Below are positions 31,060 to 39,592 of a stretch of DNA of 43,142 nt, one piece after another. How positions within the stretch are numbered: position 1 is the stretch's first letter; every line of letters starts with the position of its first letter. The stretch covers positions 1 to 43,142 of the forward strand of contig JAKMFW010000019.1 of NCBI GenBank assembly GCA_022425325.1. The letters run 5' to 3'. The position numbers and the translations under genes are program-made. Origin of the DNA: Acidimicrobiales bacterium (GTDB taxonomy: Bacteria > Actinomycetota > Acidimicrobiia > Acidimicrobiales > Aldehydirespiratoraceae). A model generated the notes under the pieces. It was not told where the DNA came from, did no database searches, and was given only the letters and a program-made list of their open reading frames with translations.

Positions 31060-32249
31060 AGGCTCTCCGCTTCTCCCGCAAAGAAGGTCGCTACGCCGCT
31101 GCGATGGCGGCATCTCGGCTCCGCCCCGGCGCCGGCGCCGCAGTCGGGCCCCTTTCACTGATCGACGACGACGCCCCCGAACTCCCGACCCCGGACTGGG
31201 TTCGCGTCTATCCCCGGCTCGCCGGCATCTGCGGTTCTGACCTATCGACGGTCGACGGCCACGCGTCGCGCTACTTCGAACATTTCGTCAGCTTCCCGTT
31301 CGTTCCCGGCCACGAGGTCGTCGGCGACACCGACGACGGCCGCCGGGTCGTCCTCGACCCGGTGCTCGGCCATGCCGCCCGCGGCTTCGAACCTCCGTTC
31401 GACGGTGCGCAGCCCGGCGACGGCGACGACTACCGCCATCTCACCACCGGTGATCTCGAGCCCGGCATCCAGACCGGCTTCTGTGAGACGACCGGCGGCG
31501 CGTGGTCGACCGAGTTCGTCGCCCACCCCAGCCAGCTTCACGAGGTTCCCGACTGGATGAGCGATGAACTCGCCGTCCTGATGGAGCCGGCCGCTGGCGG
31601 TGTCCACGCCGCACTCCGGGCGAAGGTCGCCAACGACGACACCGTCGCAGTGATCGGTGCAGGCACGATGGGGCTGGTCACCGTCGCCGCCCTGCGTCAT
31701 CTGACCTCCCCCGGCTCGATCCTGATCGGGGCCAAGTACCCGATCCAACGGCAGCTCGCAGAAGAGTTTGGCGCCGACGTCGTGTGCGCACCCGACGAGC
31801 TCAGCCGGGCAGTCCGACGAGCGACCGGCTCGTTCATGATCGACGGCCGACTCTCCGGGGGTGCCGACATCGTGATCGATGCCGTCGGCTCCCAGCAGTC
31901 GATCGAAGCAGCGATCGGGATGTGTCGCCCGCGGGGCCGGGTGGTGCTGCTCGGCATGCCGAGCGTGGTCGAGCTCGATCTCACCGCCCTGTGGCATCGC
32001 GAGACCGAACTCATCGGTACGTACACCTACGGATCCGAGACCACCGACGACGGCCGCCGCACGAGCAGTTTCGAGCTCGCATTCGAACTCGCCGGCAAGG
32101 TGCCCTTCGACAAGATGCTGTCGGCCACCTACCCCTTGGCCCGCTATGTCGACGCAATCGCCCATGCGGCCGAGTCGGGGACTCGAGGCGGGGTGAAGGT
32201 CGCCTTCGACATGCGAGACGAAAAACGTCGAGGCACCGGCGACACCTGA
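31056..32249 (+). CDS. Zinc-type alcohol dehydrogenase (MDR superfamily), no structural zinc
   Basis: 397 residues. RLAGICGSDLSTVDGH carries the catalytic Cys, FPFVPGHEVVGDTDDG the catalytic-zinc His-Glu and VAVIGAGTMGLVTVAALRHL the NAD(P) Rossmann motif. Where typical members have four structural Cys, this one has a long loop with LDPVLGHAARGFEPPFDGAQ, so the structural zinc is absent. C-terminal LFELAFELAGK-like residues and GGVKVAFDM close the fold. It should oxidise an alcohol or reduce a carbonyl with NAD(P). It overlaps the MFS gene by 4 nt, suggesting joint action in making or exporting a compound. Confidence 0.85.
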   Translation: MKALRFSRKEGRYAAAMAASRLRPGAGAAVGPLSLIDDDAPELPTPDWVRVYPRLAGICGSDLSTVDGHASRYFEHFVSFPFVPGHEVVGDTDDGRRVVLDPVLGHAARGFEPPFDGAQPGDGDDYRHLTTGDLEPGIQTGFCETTGGAWSTEFVAHPSQLHEVPDWMSDELAVLMEPAAGGVHAALRAKVANDDTVAVIGAGTMGLVTVAALRHLTSPGSILIGAKYPIQRQLAEEFGADVVCAPDELSRAVRRATGSFMIDGRLSGGADIVIDAVGSQQSIEAAIGMCRPRGRVVLLGMPSVVELDLTALWHRETELIGTYTYGSETTDDGRRTSSFELAFELAGKVPFDKMLSATYPLARYVDAIAHAAESGTRGGVKVAFDMRDEKRRGTGDT

Positions 32250-32307
32250 CAAGGATTTCGCCGCCCATCGAGTCGTGATCGCGGCGAGGACCAGCCAGAA
32301 TACGGCC

Positions 32308-32778
32308 ATGGCCGAAACCGATACCGCCCCGTCGCTCGACGACGAGACGACCGCAGCGCTCACGCTCTTCAACGAGTACGTCGACGCTGATCGTGAGCGC
32401 ACTCGCCGCGAGAAGCGGGTGAAGAAGGCCGAACGGGCCAAGGACGAAGCCGCCGCCGCCGTGCGCAAGGCCAACGAATCCGGCTCCGCCGAGGACAAGG
32501 CTACGGCTGAGGCCGCCTACCGCGAAGCGCAAGACGCGTTCAAGAAGATCCGCGACGGCGAGGAACCCGAAGAGGCGCCGACCGCCGAGGTCGCAGCCGA
32601 CGAACCTGCGGCTGATGAGGCTCCGGCCGACGAGACCGGCACCGAAGCCGCCCCTGCCGAGGACGCCGCCGCCGAAGCGGCTCCCGCCGACGAACCGGCG
32701 ATGGCCACCGATCGCACCGACGACGACGCCGAGGACGCCGCCGACGACGAAGCGCCGGCCGCAGACGAAGAGCAGTAG
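32308..32778 (+). CDS. Acidic Ala/Glu-rich protein with charged coiled coil
   Basis: 156 residues of unknown function. Residues 20-80 are rich in Arg, Lys, Glu and Ala (RERTRREKRVKKAERAKDEA, then AAYREAQDAFKKIRDG) and should form a charged helix or coiled coil. Residues 83-156 are almost only Ala, Glu, Asp, Pro and Thr, with repeats of the type ADEPAADEAPADE, strongly acidic and probably disordered. No signal peptide or membrane helix is seen. Codon bias follows the neighbours, with G/C third positions. ATG 32308 has CAGAAT 6 nt before it. The reading frame is supported by the biased charge pattern; the mixed helix and acidic tail recall nucleic-acid-binding or chaperone-like accessory proteins, but that is a guess. 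Confidence 0.7.
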   Translation: MAETDTAPSLDDETTAALTLFNEYVDADRERTRREKRVKKAERAKDEAAAAVRKANESGSAEDKATAEAAYREAQDAFKKIRDGEEPEEAPTAEVAADEPAADEAPADETGTEAAPAEDAAAEAAPADEPAMATDRTDDDAEDAADDEAPAADEEQ

Positions 32779-32851
32779 TCCCCCCGACGCCACCGCCACG
32801 CCGAACCCGGCGTAGTGGCAGTCACGTTCGCGAGCGTGGTCAACTGAGCCG

Positions 32852-33784
32852 ATGCGCGCAGTACGAATCGTCGACGGCACCCCGACCCTGGAGACCCTCG
32901 CCGGGCCGGAGGGCGACGGCGTTCGCGTGAAGGTCGTGAGTTCGTCGATCTGCGGGAGCGACCTGCACCTGCTCGACGGTGGGATCGCCGAGGGCATGAT
33001 CCTCGGCCACGAGTTCTGCGGCATCGCCCCCGACGGCACCCCGGTCGCGGTCGAACCGATGGCGGGATGTGGCAGTTGCTGGGCATGCGACGAGGGCCAC
33101 CTGAGCTTCTGCTCGAACGGCGCGATCTTCTACGGCATCGGCCTGCCGGGCGGCATGGCCGACGAGATCATCGTGCACCCCGACGCACTCGTCGCCCTGC
33201 CAGCGGGACTGGCACTCGAACACGCCTGTCTGGTCGAGCCACTTGCGGTCGCCACCCACGCACTGGACCGCGCCCGAGTCACCGAGACCGACCGGGTGCT
33301 GGTCATCGGTGCAGGTCCCATCGGCTTGGCCGCTGCCGCGATGCTCCGCCACCGGGGGATCCCCGCCACGGTCAGCGCCCGTCACCCCCACCAGCAGGCC
33401 GCAGCGGAACGGTTGGGTGCCGCTCTCGATGTCGGCGACGGGTACGACGTCGTGATCGACGCCGTCGCCACCAGCGCCTCGATCGGCGAGGCCGTCCATC
33501 GCGCCCGCCCGATGGGCCGGGTCGGGTTGGTCGGCACGACATGGCAGCCGGCCGAGCTCGGTATCGCCGCCTGCATGAAGGAGATCGAGATCCTCCCGGC
33601 GATGACGTACCGGTGCCGCGTCCCCGGCCGCGACTTCGACGAGGCGGCGGCCGCCCTCGCGGCGGCGCCCGACATCGGCCCGACGATCATCACCCATCGC
33701 TTTCCACTCGACGGCTGCGTCGAGGCGTTCGCAACGGCGGCCGATCGTTCCTCGGGCACGATCAAGGTGGCGTTCGACCTCTGA
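32852..33784 (+). CDS. Zinc-dependent alcohol dehydrogenase (MDR superfamily)
   Basis: 310 residues, shorter than the usual 340-370. VVSSSICGSDLHLLDGG holds the catalytic Cys and MILGHEFCG the His-Glu pair. GCGSCWACDEGHLSFC is the structural-zinc set of four Cys (C-x2-C-x2-C-x7-C). VLVIGAGPIGLAAAAML is the Rossmann Gly motif. DLWIDA-like elements are missing, but DVVIDAVATSASIGEAVHRA and the end GTIKVAFDL are family-like. It should be a cytosolic NAD(P) alcohol dehydrogenase. It keeps the structural zinc, unlike the paralog at 31056. No strong start signal was found. The thioesterase gene is convergent 15 bp away. Confidence 0.88.
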   Translation: MRAVRIVDGTPTLETLAGPEGDGVRVKVVSSSICGSDLHLLDGGIAEGMILGHEFCGIAPDGTPVAVEPMAGCGSCWACDEGHLSFCSNGAIFYGIGLPGGMADEIIVHPDALVALPAGLALEHACLVEPLAVATHALDRARVTETDRVLVIGAGPIGLAAAAMLRHRGIPATVSARHPHQQAAAERLGAALDVGDGYDVVIDAVATSASIGEAVHRARPMGRVGLVGTTWQPAELGIAACMKEIEILPAMTYRCRVPGRDFDEAAAALAAAPDIGPTIITHRFPLDGCVEAFATAADRSSGTIKVAFDL

Positions 33785-33799
33785 TCGTCGGCCGCTCGA

Positions 33800-34579
33800 T
33801 CAGGCCCGCCGCCCACCGACCGTCGAGACGACGGCCACCCGACCGGTGCCGGCATCGACGAGTTCGACCCGAACGAGTCGGGTCTCGCCGCGGTCGATCG
33901 TCTCCACGACCCGGATCTCTCCCGGCCCCTCCTTCACCGCCCGCAGATAACGAGTGACGAAGTCGGTCGGTGCCGCGATTCCCGCACAAAACGCCGCCTG
34001 CTCGATGAGTAGCCCGGTGAGGCCGCCGTGCAGGATTCCCCACGGGTTGCGGGTGCGTTCGGAGAGGTCGATTCGAAGCTCCTCGGCGCTCACATCGACC
34101 CCGAAGTAGGACTCGAGCGAGTCGCCAGGATCGGTTGGCGGCGTGAACACCCGACGGCCACCGACCGTCATGCCGCGAAGGTCGTCGTTGAACGTGGGCT
34201 CCAGTACGCCGTGATTCGCCGTGGCAAGGGCGACGAGTTGGTCGTCGGCGCCAGCGTCGACGACACGGCACTCCACGACGGACATGCTGCGCCCCGGCTT
34301 GACCGCCCGAGCGTCGACCCGAAGTGGCCCGATGGCGCAGCGACCCACAAGGCGGGTCTCGATGTCGGCGGTGACGGTCCATCCGGGCAGCACCGCCTGT
34401 CCGGCCGTGATTCCGGCGCCCATGTCGATCCCCATCAGGACCGCAGCGATGCGAAGGCTGCCGTCGGGGGCGGCGAGATCCGGACGCAGCGGGACGAAGG
34501 TCGATGTCCCGCTGTCGGTGCGTTCGATTTCGACGCCGTAGCGCCCCGGAATGTGTTCGTAGCCTGGAACGTCGTTCAC
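33800..34579 (-). CDS. Double-hotdog thioesterase (PaaI/4HBT-like)
   Basis: 259 residues. The C-terminal hotdog has NPWGILHGGLTGLLIEQAAF, the H-G-G helix of PaaI-type acyl-CoA thioesterases, followed by FVTRYLRAVKEGPGEIRVVE. The N-terminal half (MGIDMGAGITAGQAVLPGWT, then RCAIGPLRVDARAVKPGRSM) looks like a second, degenerate hotdog without the catalytic Gly pair, so two domains pack within one chain. It would hydrolyse an acyl-CoA in the cytosol. The GTG start at 34579 overlaps the nucleoside hydrolase stop by 4 nt, so it is coupled to that gene, an unexpected pairing. Confidence 0.8.
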   Translation of the reverse strand: MNDVPGYEHIPGRYGVEIERTDSGTSTFVPLRPDLAAPDGSLRIAAVLMGIDMGAGITAGQAVLPGWTVTADIETRLVGRCAIGPLRVDARAVKPGRSMSVVECRVVDAGADDQLVALATANHGVLEPTFNDDLRGMTVGGRRVFTPPTDPGDSLESYFGVDVSAEELRIDLSERTRNPWGILHGGLTGLLIEQAAFCAGIAAPTDFVTRYLRAVKEGPGEIRVVETIDRGETRLVRVELVDAGTGRVAVVSTVGGRRA

Positions 34580-35502
34580 GTTCGGTACGCGTTGAAGAGC
34601 AACTCGAAGAAGTGATCGCTCGGGTAGTGGGTGACGATGTCGACGTTGGGCTCACCGCCGACAAAGCCCATGCGATCGACCTCCATCACCCCGCGCTGGC
34701 CACCGTCGCCGAACATGACCTTGACGTTCAGTCGGCTGATCTCAGCGACCGATGGATCGATGGCGTGGGCCATCGCGATCGGGTCGGGCAGATCGTCGCC
34801 TTCCATGCCGTGCTCGAGGGCGAATCGACGCACGGCTTGCGCGATGTCGACACCGAACCTCGCAAGCGGGGTGCCGATGGCGAGCATCGCATCGTGGCGT
34901 TCCTGGGTGACGATCGCCGACGTGATGGAGATGTCCCAGCCGACGAACTCCAACGGCATCCCGGATGCCGTGACGATCGCCGCAGCCTCGGGATCGGCCC
35001 AGAAGTTGAACTCCGCCATCGCGCTCACATTGCCGGGGCCGTGCACACCCGTGCCGCCCATGATCACCACTCGCTCGACCGCCTCGGCGATCTCCGGAGC
35101 ACGGAGGACGGCCGCGGCGATGTTCGAGAGCGGACCGAGGCACACAAGGGTCACCTCACCCGGCGAGCCGAGGATCGTGTCGACGATGACGTCGACCCCA
35201 CGCCCCGCAGCCGGCGTGCGGCCGTGAAGCGGCAGACCACAATCGCCCATGCCGTCCTGACCGTGAATGCTCTGGGCGGTCTCGAGGGTGCGCATGATGG
35301 GCTGGGCCCGGCCGGCGTACACCGGCGTCTCCTTGCCACACAGTTCCACCGTGTAGAGCGCGTTCTGCACCGCTTGGTCGAGCCCAACATTGCCGGCGAC
35401 AACCGTAAGCGCCTCGACATGCACGTCGGGGTGCTGCAGGGCCATGACGATCGCAACGGCGTCGTCGCTGGCGGTGTCAGTGTCGATGAGAAAACGTCGC
35501 AT
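34576..35502 (-). CDS. Inosine-uridine-preferring nucleoside hydrolase family
   Basis: 308 residues. The calcium-binding motif is FLIDTDTASDDAVAIVMALQ (D7, D9, D13, D14). Further conserved blocks are VVAGNVGLDQAVQNAL, VYAGRAQPIM, IHGQDGMGDCGLP, LVCLGPLSNIAAAV, IMGGTGVHGPGNVS, AEFNFWADPEAAAIV and, near the end, LPDPIAMAHAIDP with the last Asp. It should cleave nucleosides to ribose and base for salvage. ATG 35502 has TAGGGT 6 nt before it. It is divergent from ileS by 69 bp, and the thioesterase gene overlaps its 3' end by 4 nt. Confidence 0.93.
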   Translation of the reverse strand: MRRFLIDTDTASDDAVAIVMALQHPDVHVEALTVVAGNVGLDQAVQNALYTVELCGKETPVYAGRAQPIMRTLETAQSIHGQDGMGDCGLPLHGRTPAAGRGVDVIVDTILGSPGEVTLVCLGPLSNIAAAVLRAPEIAEAVERVVIMGGTGVHGPGNVSAMAEFNFWADPEAAAIVTASGMPLEFVGWDISITSAIVTQERHDAMLAIGTPLARFGVDIAQAVRRFALEHGMEGDDLPDPIAMAHAIDPSVAEISRLNVKVMFGDGGQRGVMEVDRMGFVGGEPNVDIVTHYPSDHFFELLFNAYRT

Positions 35503-35508
35503 GGCCGC

Positions 35509-35514
35509 ACCCTA
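35509..35514 (-). promoter_or_regulatory. -10 element TAGGGT of the nucleoside hydrolase gene
   Basis: TAGGGT on the minus strand lies 6 nt before ATG 35502. Confidence 0.5.
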
Positions 35515-35557
35515 ATGTCGGCGGTGAGACAGCGACCGGCGGATCGGACTGCGCCGA

Positions 35558-35563
35558 TAACCT
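35558..35563 (+). promoter_or_regulatory. -10 element TAACCT of ileS
   Basis: TAACCT lies 8 nt before ATG 35572. The 69-bp gap to the divergent gene leaves no space for a T-box leader. Confidence 0.45.
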
Positions 35564-35571
35564 GCGTCGCT

Positions 35572-38500
35572 ATGAGTGACGCAGCGAAGGCGCCGTACCC
35601 GCATGTCGAGAGCCCGGACCTCCCGGGCATCGAGCGGCGAATTCTTGCGCGGTGGAGCACCGACGAGACCTTCGACAAGAGCGTGGAGAGCCGGCCCGAG
35701 GACGACGAATACGTCTTCTACGACGGCCCGCCGTTCGCCAATGGCCTCCCTCACCACGGTCACCTGCTCACCGGCTATGTGAAGGACGTGGTGCCCCGGT
35801 ACCAGACCATGAAGGGCAAGCGGGTCGAGCGCCGCTTCGGCTGGGACTGCCATGGCCTCCCGGCGGAAATGGAAGCCGAGAAGGACCTCCCCGTCAGCGG
35901 CCGAGCCTCAATCATCGACTACGGCATCGAGCGTTTCAACGAGTACTGCCGCACCTCGGTGCTGAAGTACACCCAAGAGTGGGAGAAGACGGTCACCCGT
36001 CAGGCCCGCTGGGTCGATTTCGAGAACGACTACAAGACCATGGACCTCGACTACATGGAGTCGGTCATGTGGGCGTTCAAGCAGCTGTGGGACAAGGGGC
36101 TGATCTACCAGTCCAACCGCGTGCTGCCGTACAGCTGGGGGGCGGAGACCCCGCTGTCGAACCACGAGATTCGTCTCGACGATGCCACGCGCCCCCGTCA
36201 GGACCCGGCCGTCACCGTCGCGTTCGAGCTCGACGACCCTTCGGGCATCCCCGGCGATGCCGACACGCCCGCCAAGATCCTCGCCTGGACCACCACGCCG
36301 TGGACCCTGCCCTCGAACCTCGCACTCGCCGTCGGCCCCGAACTCGACTACGCCGTGATGCTTGACGACGACGGCTCGCGCTACCTGCTCGGCGAAGCCG
36401 TCATCGGCAGCTACGAAAAGCAGCTCGAGAACGCCACCCAGGTCGGCACCCTCAAGGGTTCCGACCTCGTCGGCCGCACCTACACACCGATCTTCCCGTA
36501 CTTCGCCGACATGGCCGAGGTCGACCCGACCAAGCCGCACCACGGCACCGAACGGGCATTCCAGATCCTCGCCGGCGACTTCATCGACACCTCCGAGGGC
36601 ACCGGCGTCGTGCACATGGCCCCCGGTTTCGGCGAGGACGACCAGCGAGTGGTCGGCGAAGCCGGCATCGGCATGGTCGTGCCGGTCGACGACTCGGGTC
36701 GCTTCACCGACGACGTCGTCGAGTGGGCCGGCCAGAACGTGCTCGAGGCCAACAGCGGCATCATCAAGCGCCTGCGCGAAACGGGTCAGCTGGTCCGCCA
36801 CGACAGCTACACCCACAACTACCCGCACTGCTGGCGCACCGACACGCCGATCATCTACAAGGCGATGCCCTCCTGGTACGTGAAGGTCACCGACATCCGC
36901 GACCGGATGCTCGAGACCAACCAGGCGATCAACTGGGTACCCAGCCACATCCAGAACGGCCGCTTCGGCCAATGGCTCGAAGGCGCCCGCGACTGGTCGA
37001 TCAGCCGCAACCGGTTCTGGGGCTCACCGATCCCCGTGTGGGTCAGCGACAACCCCGACTACCCGCGCATGGACTGCTACGGCAGCCTCGACGAGCTTGA
37101 GGCCGACTTCGGCGTCCGTCCGACCAACCTGCACCGTCCCTACATCGACGAACTCGTGCGCCCCAACCCCGACGACCCGACCGGCACGTCGATGATGCGC
37201 CGCGTGCCCGAGGTCCTCGACTGCTGGTTCGAGTCGGGCTCGATGCCGTTCGCCCAGGTCCACTACCCGTTCGAGAACAAGGACTGGTTCGACGAACACT
37301 TCCCGGCCGACTTCATCGTCGAGTACATCAACCAGTCGCGTGGCTGGTTCTACACGCTCCATGTGCTCGCCACGGCGCTGTTCGACCGTCCTGCGTTCCA
37401 GAACGTCATCTGTCACGGGATCCTGCTCGCCGACGACGGCGCCAAGCTCTCCAAGAAGCTCCGCAACTACACCGAGCCCGAGCTGATCTTCGAGAACCAG
37501 GGCTCCGACGCCCTGCGGTGGTACTTCATGTCCACCAACATCGTCCGTGGCGGCGACACGCGAATCTCCGATCAGGCGATCGACGATGTCGTGCGCCAGG
37601 TGATCCTGCCGATCTGGAACGCCTACTCGTTCTTCACGCTGTACGCGAACGTTGAAGGCCACCGAGCGACATTCACGCCCGACCCGGGACCCGACGCCGA
37701 TCTGCTCGACCGCTACATCCTCGCCAAGACCCGCGACCTCGTCGCCGCGGTCGAGGCGAACATGGACGACTACGACCTCCCCGGCGCCGCCATGGAGATC
37801 CAGGCGTTCATCGACGCCCTGAACAACTGGTACATCCGCCGCAGCCGCGACCGCTTCTGGGGCACGGGCGAGGGCGGCGCCGATCTCGCCGGACTCGACA
37901 CGCTCTTCACCGTGCTCGTGACGCTGACCCAGGTCGCAGCGCCGTTCCTTCCGATGATCACCGAGGAGATCTGGTCAGGACTGTGCGACGGCGACGACAC
38001 CATGCCCTCGTCGGTACACCTGTCGACATGGCCCGCCGCCGCGACCTACTGCGACGACCCCGGCCTCGTCGCTGCGATGGACCGTTTGCGCGACGTCGCC
38101 TCCACCGGCCTTCGCCTTCGTGAGGATCAAGGTCTTCGCGTCCGTCTCCCGCTCGCGTCGGTCACGATCGCCGGTCGCGACGCGTCGACCCTCGAGGCCT
38201 TCGCCGACCTGCTCCGCGACGAACTCAACGTTAAGGACGTTTACGTCACCGAGGAGATCGGTGACCTCGCCACCTTCATCCTTCGCCCCGACGGCAAGGC
38301 ACTGGGACCCCGCCTCGGCAAGGACGTGCAGGCCGTGTTCGGCGCCGCCCGATCCGGCGACTGGACCGCCAACGATGACGGCACCGTCGATGTCGGCGGC
38401 CACCTGCTCCAGCCCCACGAGTACGAACTGGCGCTTGAGTCGCCCGAGGGTGTGGTCGCTGCTGCGCTGCGCTCCAACGACGCTGTCGTCACGCTCGACA

Positions 38501-38784
38501 CCGACGTCACGCCCGAGCTCGAAGCCGAGGGCCTGGCCCGCGATGTCGTGCGTGAGATCCAGAACGCCCGCAAGGCCGAGGATCTCGTCGTCACCGACCG
38601 CATCGACCTCTGGATCGACGCCGCCTCGGACACCGTCGCCGCTGCGATCGGCACCCACGAGGCCTACATCGCCGAACAGGTGCTCGGTACGTCGATCACC
38701 ATGGGCGCCGGCCCCGACGAGGTGTCGGCGCACGAGGCCACCGTCGGTGGCGAGCCCCTGCGCTTTTCGCTGAAGGTCAGCTGA
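35572..38784 (+). CDS. ileS: Isoleucine-tRNA ligase, type-2-like (IleRS2)
   Basis: 1070 residues, a full-length class I synthetase. The HIGH-equivalent is PPFANGLPHHGHLLTG (HHGH at 61-64). The editing domain has WTTTPWTLPSN near 240 and VVHMAPGFGEDDQRV. The KMSKS-equivalent is KLSKKLRNY, with KLSKK at 625-629. RNTEPE-like spacing, DCWFESGSMPFAQ and FPADFIVEYINQSRGWFYTL are all family blocks. The H-x-G-H after NGLP and the KLSKK...NY form belong to the eukaryote-like type 2 rather than to bacterial type 1. It charges tRNA-Ile. ATG 35572 has TAACCT 8 nt before it; the frame is open further upstream but that part is antisense to the nucleoside hydrolase gene. Confidence 0.96.
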   Translation: MSDAAKAPYPHVESPDLPGIERRILARWSTDETFDKSVESRPEDDEYVFYDGPPFANGLPHHGHLLTGYVKDVVPRYQTMKGKRVERRFGWDCHGLPAEMEAEKDLPVSGRASIIDYGIERFNEYCRTSVLKYTQEWEKTVTRQARWVDFENDYKTMDLDYMESVMWAFKQLWDKGLIYQSNRVLPYSWGAETPLSNHEIRLDDATRPRQDPAVTVAFELDDPSGIPGDADTPAKILAWTTTPWTLPSNLALAVGPELDYAVMLDDDGSRYLLGEAVIGSYEKQLENATQVGTLKGSDLVGRTYTPIFPYFADMAEVDPTKPHHGTERAFQILAGDFIDTSEGTGVVHMAPGFGEDDQRVVGEAGIGMVVPVDDSGRFTDDVVEWAGQNVLEANSGIIKRLRETGQLVRHDSYTHNYPHCWRTDTPIIYKAMPSWYVKVTDIRDRMLETNQAINWVPSHIQNGRFGQWLEGARDWSISRNRFWGSPIPVWVSDNPDYPRMDCYGSLDELEADFGVRPTNLHRPYIDELVRPNPDDPTGTSMMRRVPEVLDCWFESGSMPFAQVHYPFENKDWFDEHFPADFIVEYINQSRGWFYTLHVLATALFDRPAFQNVICHGILLADDGAKLSKKLRNYTEPELIFENQGSDALRWYFMSTNIVRGGDTRISDQAIDDVVRQVILPIWNAYSFFTLYANVEGHRATFTPDPGPDADLLDRYILAKTRDLVAAVEANMDDYDLPGAAMEIQAFIDALNNWYIRRSRDRFWGTGEGGADLAGLDTLFTVLVTLTQVAAPFLPMITEEIWSGLCDGDDTMPSSVHLSTWPAAATYCDDPGLVAAMDRLRDVASTGLRLREDQGLRVRLPLASVTIAGRDASTLEAFADLLRDELNVKDVYVTEEIGDLATFILRPDGKALGPRLGKDVQAVFGAARSGDWTANDDGTVDVGGHLLQPHEYELALESPEGVVAAALRSNDAVVTLDTDVTPELEAEGLARDVVREIQNARKAEDLVVTDRIDLWIDAASDTVAAAIGTHEAYIAEQVLGTSITMGAGPDEVSAHEATVGGEPLRFSLKVS

Positions 38785-38808
38785 TCGGCGATCGGCCAGA
38801 GGCGACGG

Positions 38809-39492
38809 TCAGTTACGACTGGCCGGCATGTTCCGGTAGATGTACTGCACGATTTCGTCGGGGTTGCGTGACTGCATCATCAGCTCGCCCGGGCCGGTGA
38901 ACACGAAGACAAAGCCCTCGCCGGTCTTGGCCGACTTCATGAACGAGTCGCTGGCCCGCGTGAGTTCCATCTGGACGCTCTCGGCGAAGGCGACCATGTG
39001 GTTCGTGTCGACGACCACCTGCTGGCCGGCCTGCAACTCGAAGCGGTCGAGCGCGCCGTAACACGACAGCACGACCTTCCCCTGCCCGCTCGCACGCAGG
39101 AGGAACCCGCCCTCGCCACCGATGAGGTTGCGCATCCCACCCCACTGGGTGTCGATCTCGACACCCATCTCGGCGCACAAGAACGAGCCCTTCTGGATGA
39201 GCAACGGCGTCTCGGGGGTGACGTCGAAGACGGTGACGTCGCCCGGCAACGAGGGAGCGAAGTCGATCCAGCCGCCGTGGGGCGCAGCCGTCGCCGTCGT
39301 CATGAACAACGACTCGCCGCCGAGGACACTGCGTTTGAGGCCCTTCATCAGGCCGCCCTCGATCTTCGCGTCGAGATTGAGGTCGGCGGCCATCGCCATC
39401 ATGGCGCCCGATTCGGCTCGGATCGCCTCAGAGGGGCCGAGGATGGCGCGCGCCACCGAGAACGAAGGGTTGTGTCGCAGTTGGATCTCCAT
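38809..39492 (-). CDS. AIM24/TIGR00266 family protein
   Basis: 227 residues. MEIQLRHNPSFSVARAILGP, then SGAMMAMAADLNLDAKIEGG, LKRSVLGGESLFMTTATA, GSFLCAEMGVEIDTQWGG and LIGGEGGFLLRASGQGKVVL are characteristic of the TIGR00266/AIM24 beta-helix-like family found in bacteria, archaea and mitochondria. The role is unknown; a membrane-associated or scaffold role has been suggested for mitochondrial members. No signal peptide is present. I start at ATG 39492, where TACGAT lies 6 nt before it; a longer frame to 39708 has unrelated residues. Its 3' end faces ileS 24 bp away. Confidence 0.9.
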   Translation of the reverse strand: MEIQLRHNPSFSVARAILGPSEAIRAESGAMMAMAADLNLDAKIEGGLMKGLKRSVLGGESLFMTTATAAPHGGWIDFAPSLPGDVTVFDVTPETPLLIQKGSFLCAEMGVEIDTQWGGMRNLIGGEGGFLLRASGQGKVVLSCYGALDRFELQAGQQVVVDTNHMVAFAESVQMELTRASDSFMKSAKTGEGFVFVFTGPGELMMQSRNPDEIVQYIYRNMPASRN

Positions 39493-39498
39493 GCGGCG

Positions 39499-39504
39499 AT
39501 CGTA
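39499..39504 (-). promoter_or_regulatory. -10 element TACGAT of the AIM24 gene
   Basis: TACGAT on the minus strand lies 6 nt before ATG 39492 and fixes that start. Confidence 0.5.
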
Positions 39505-39592
39505 GGCCACCCCTGTCGCCGCGTGCCTTCGGCTCGACGCGCTGCGGATGCCGGTCCGCATCGTCACCGATGGCCTGTGGGAGGGTCGCACC

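Noticed and set aside
34504-35571. N-terminal extension of the ileS frame
   Set aside because: Antisense to the nucleoside hydrolase and thioesterase genes; synthetase homology begins at 35572.
35503-35571. T-box leader for ileS
   Set aside because: Only 69 bp are available, with no T-box sequence and a -10 right before the start codon.
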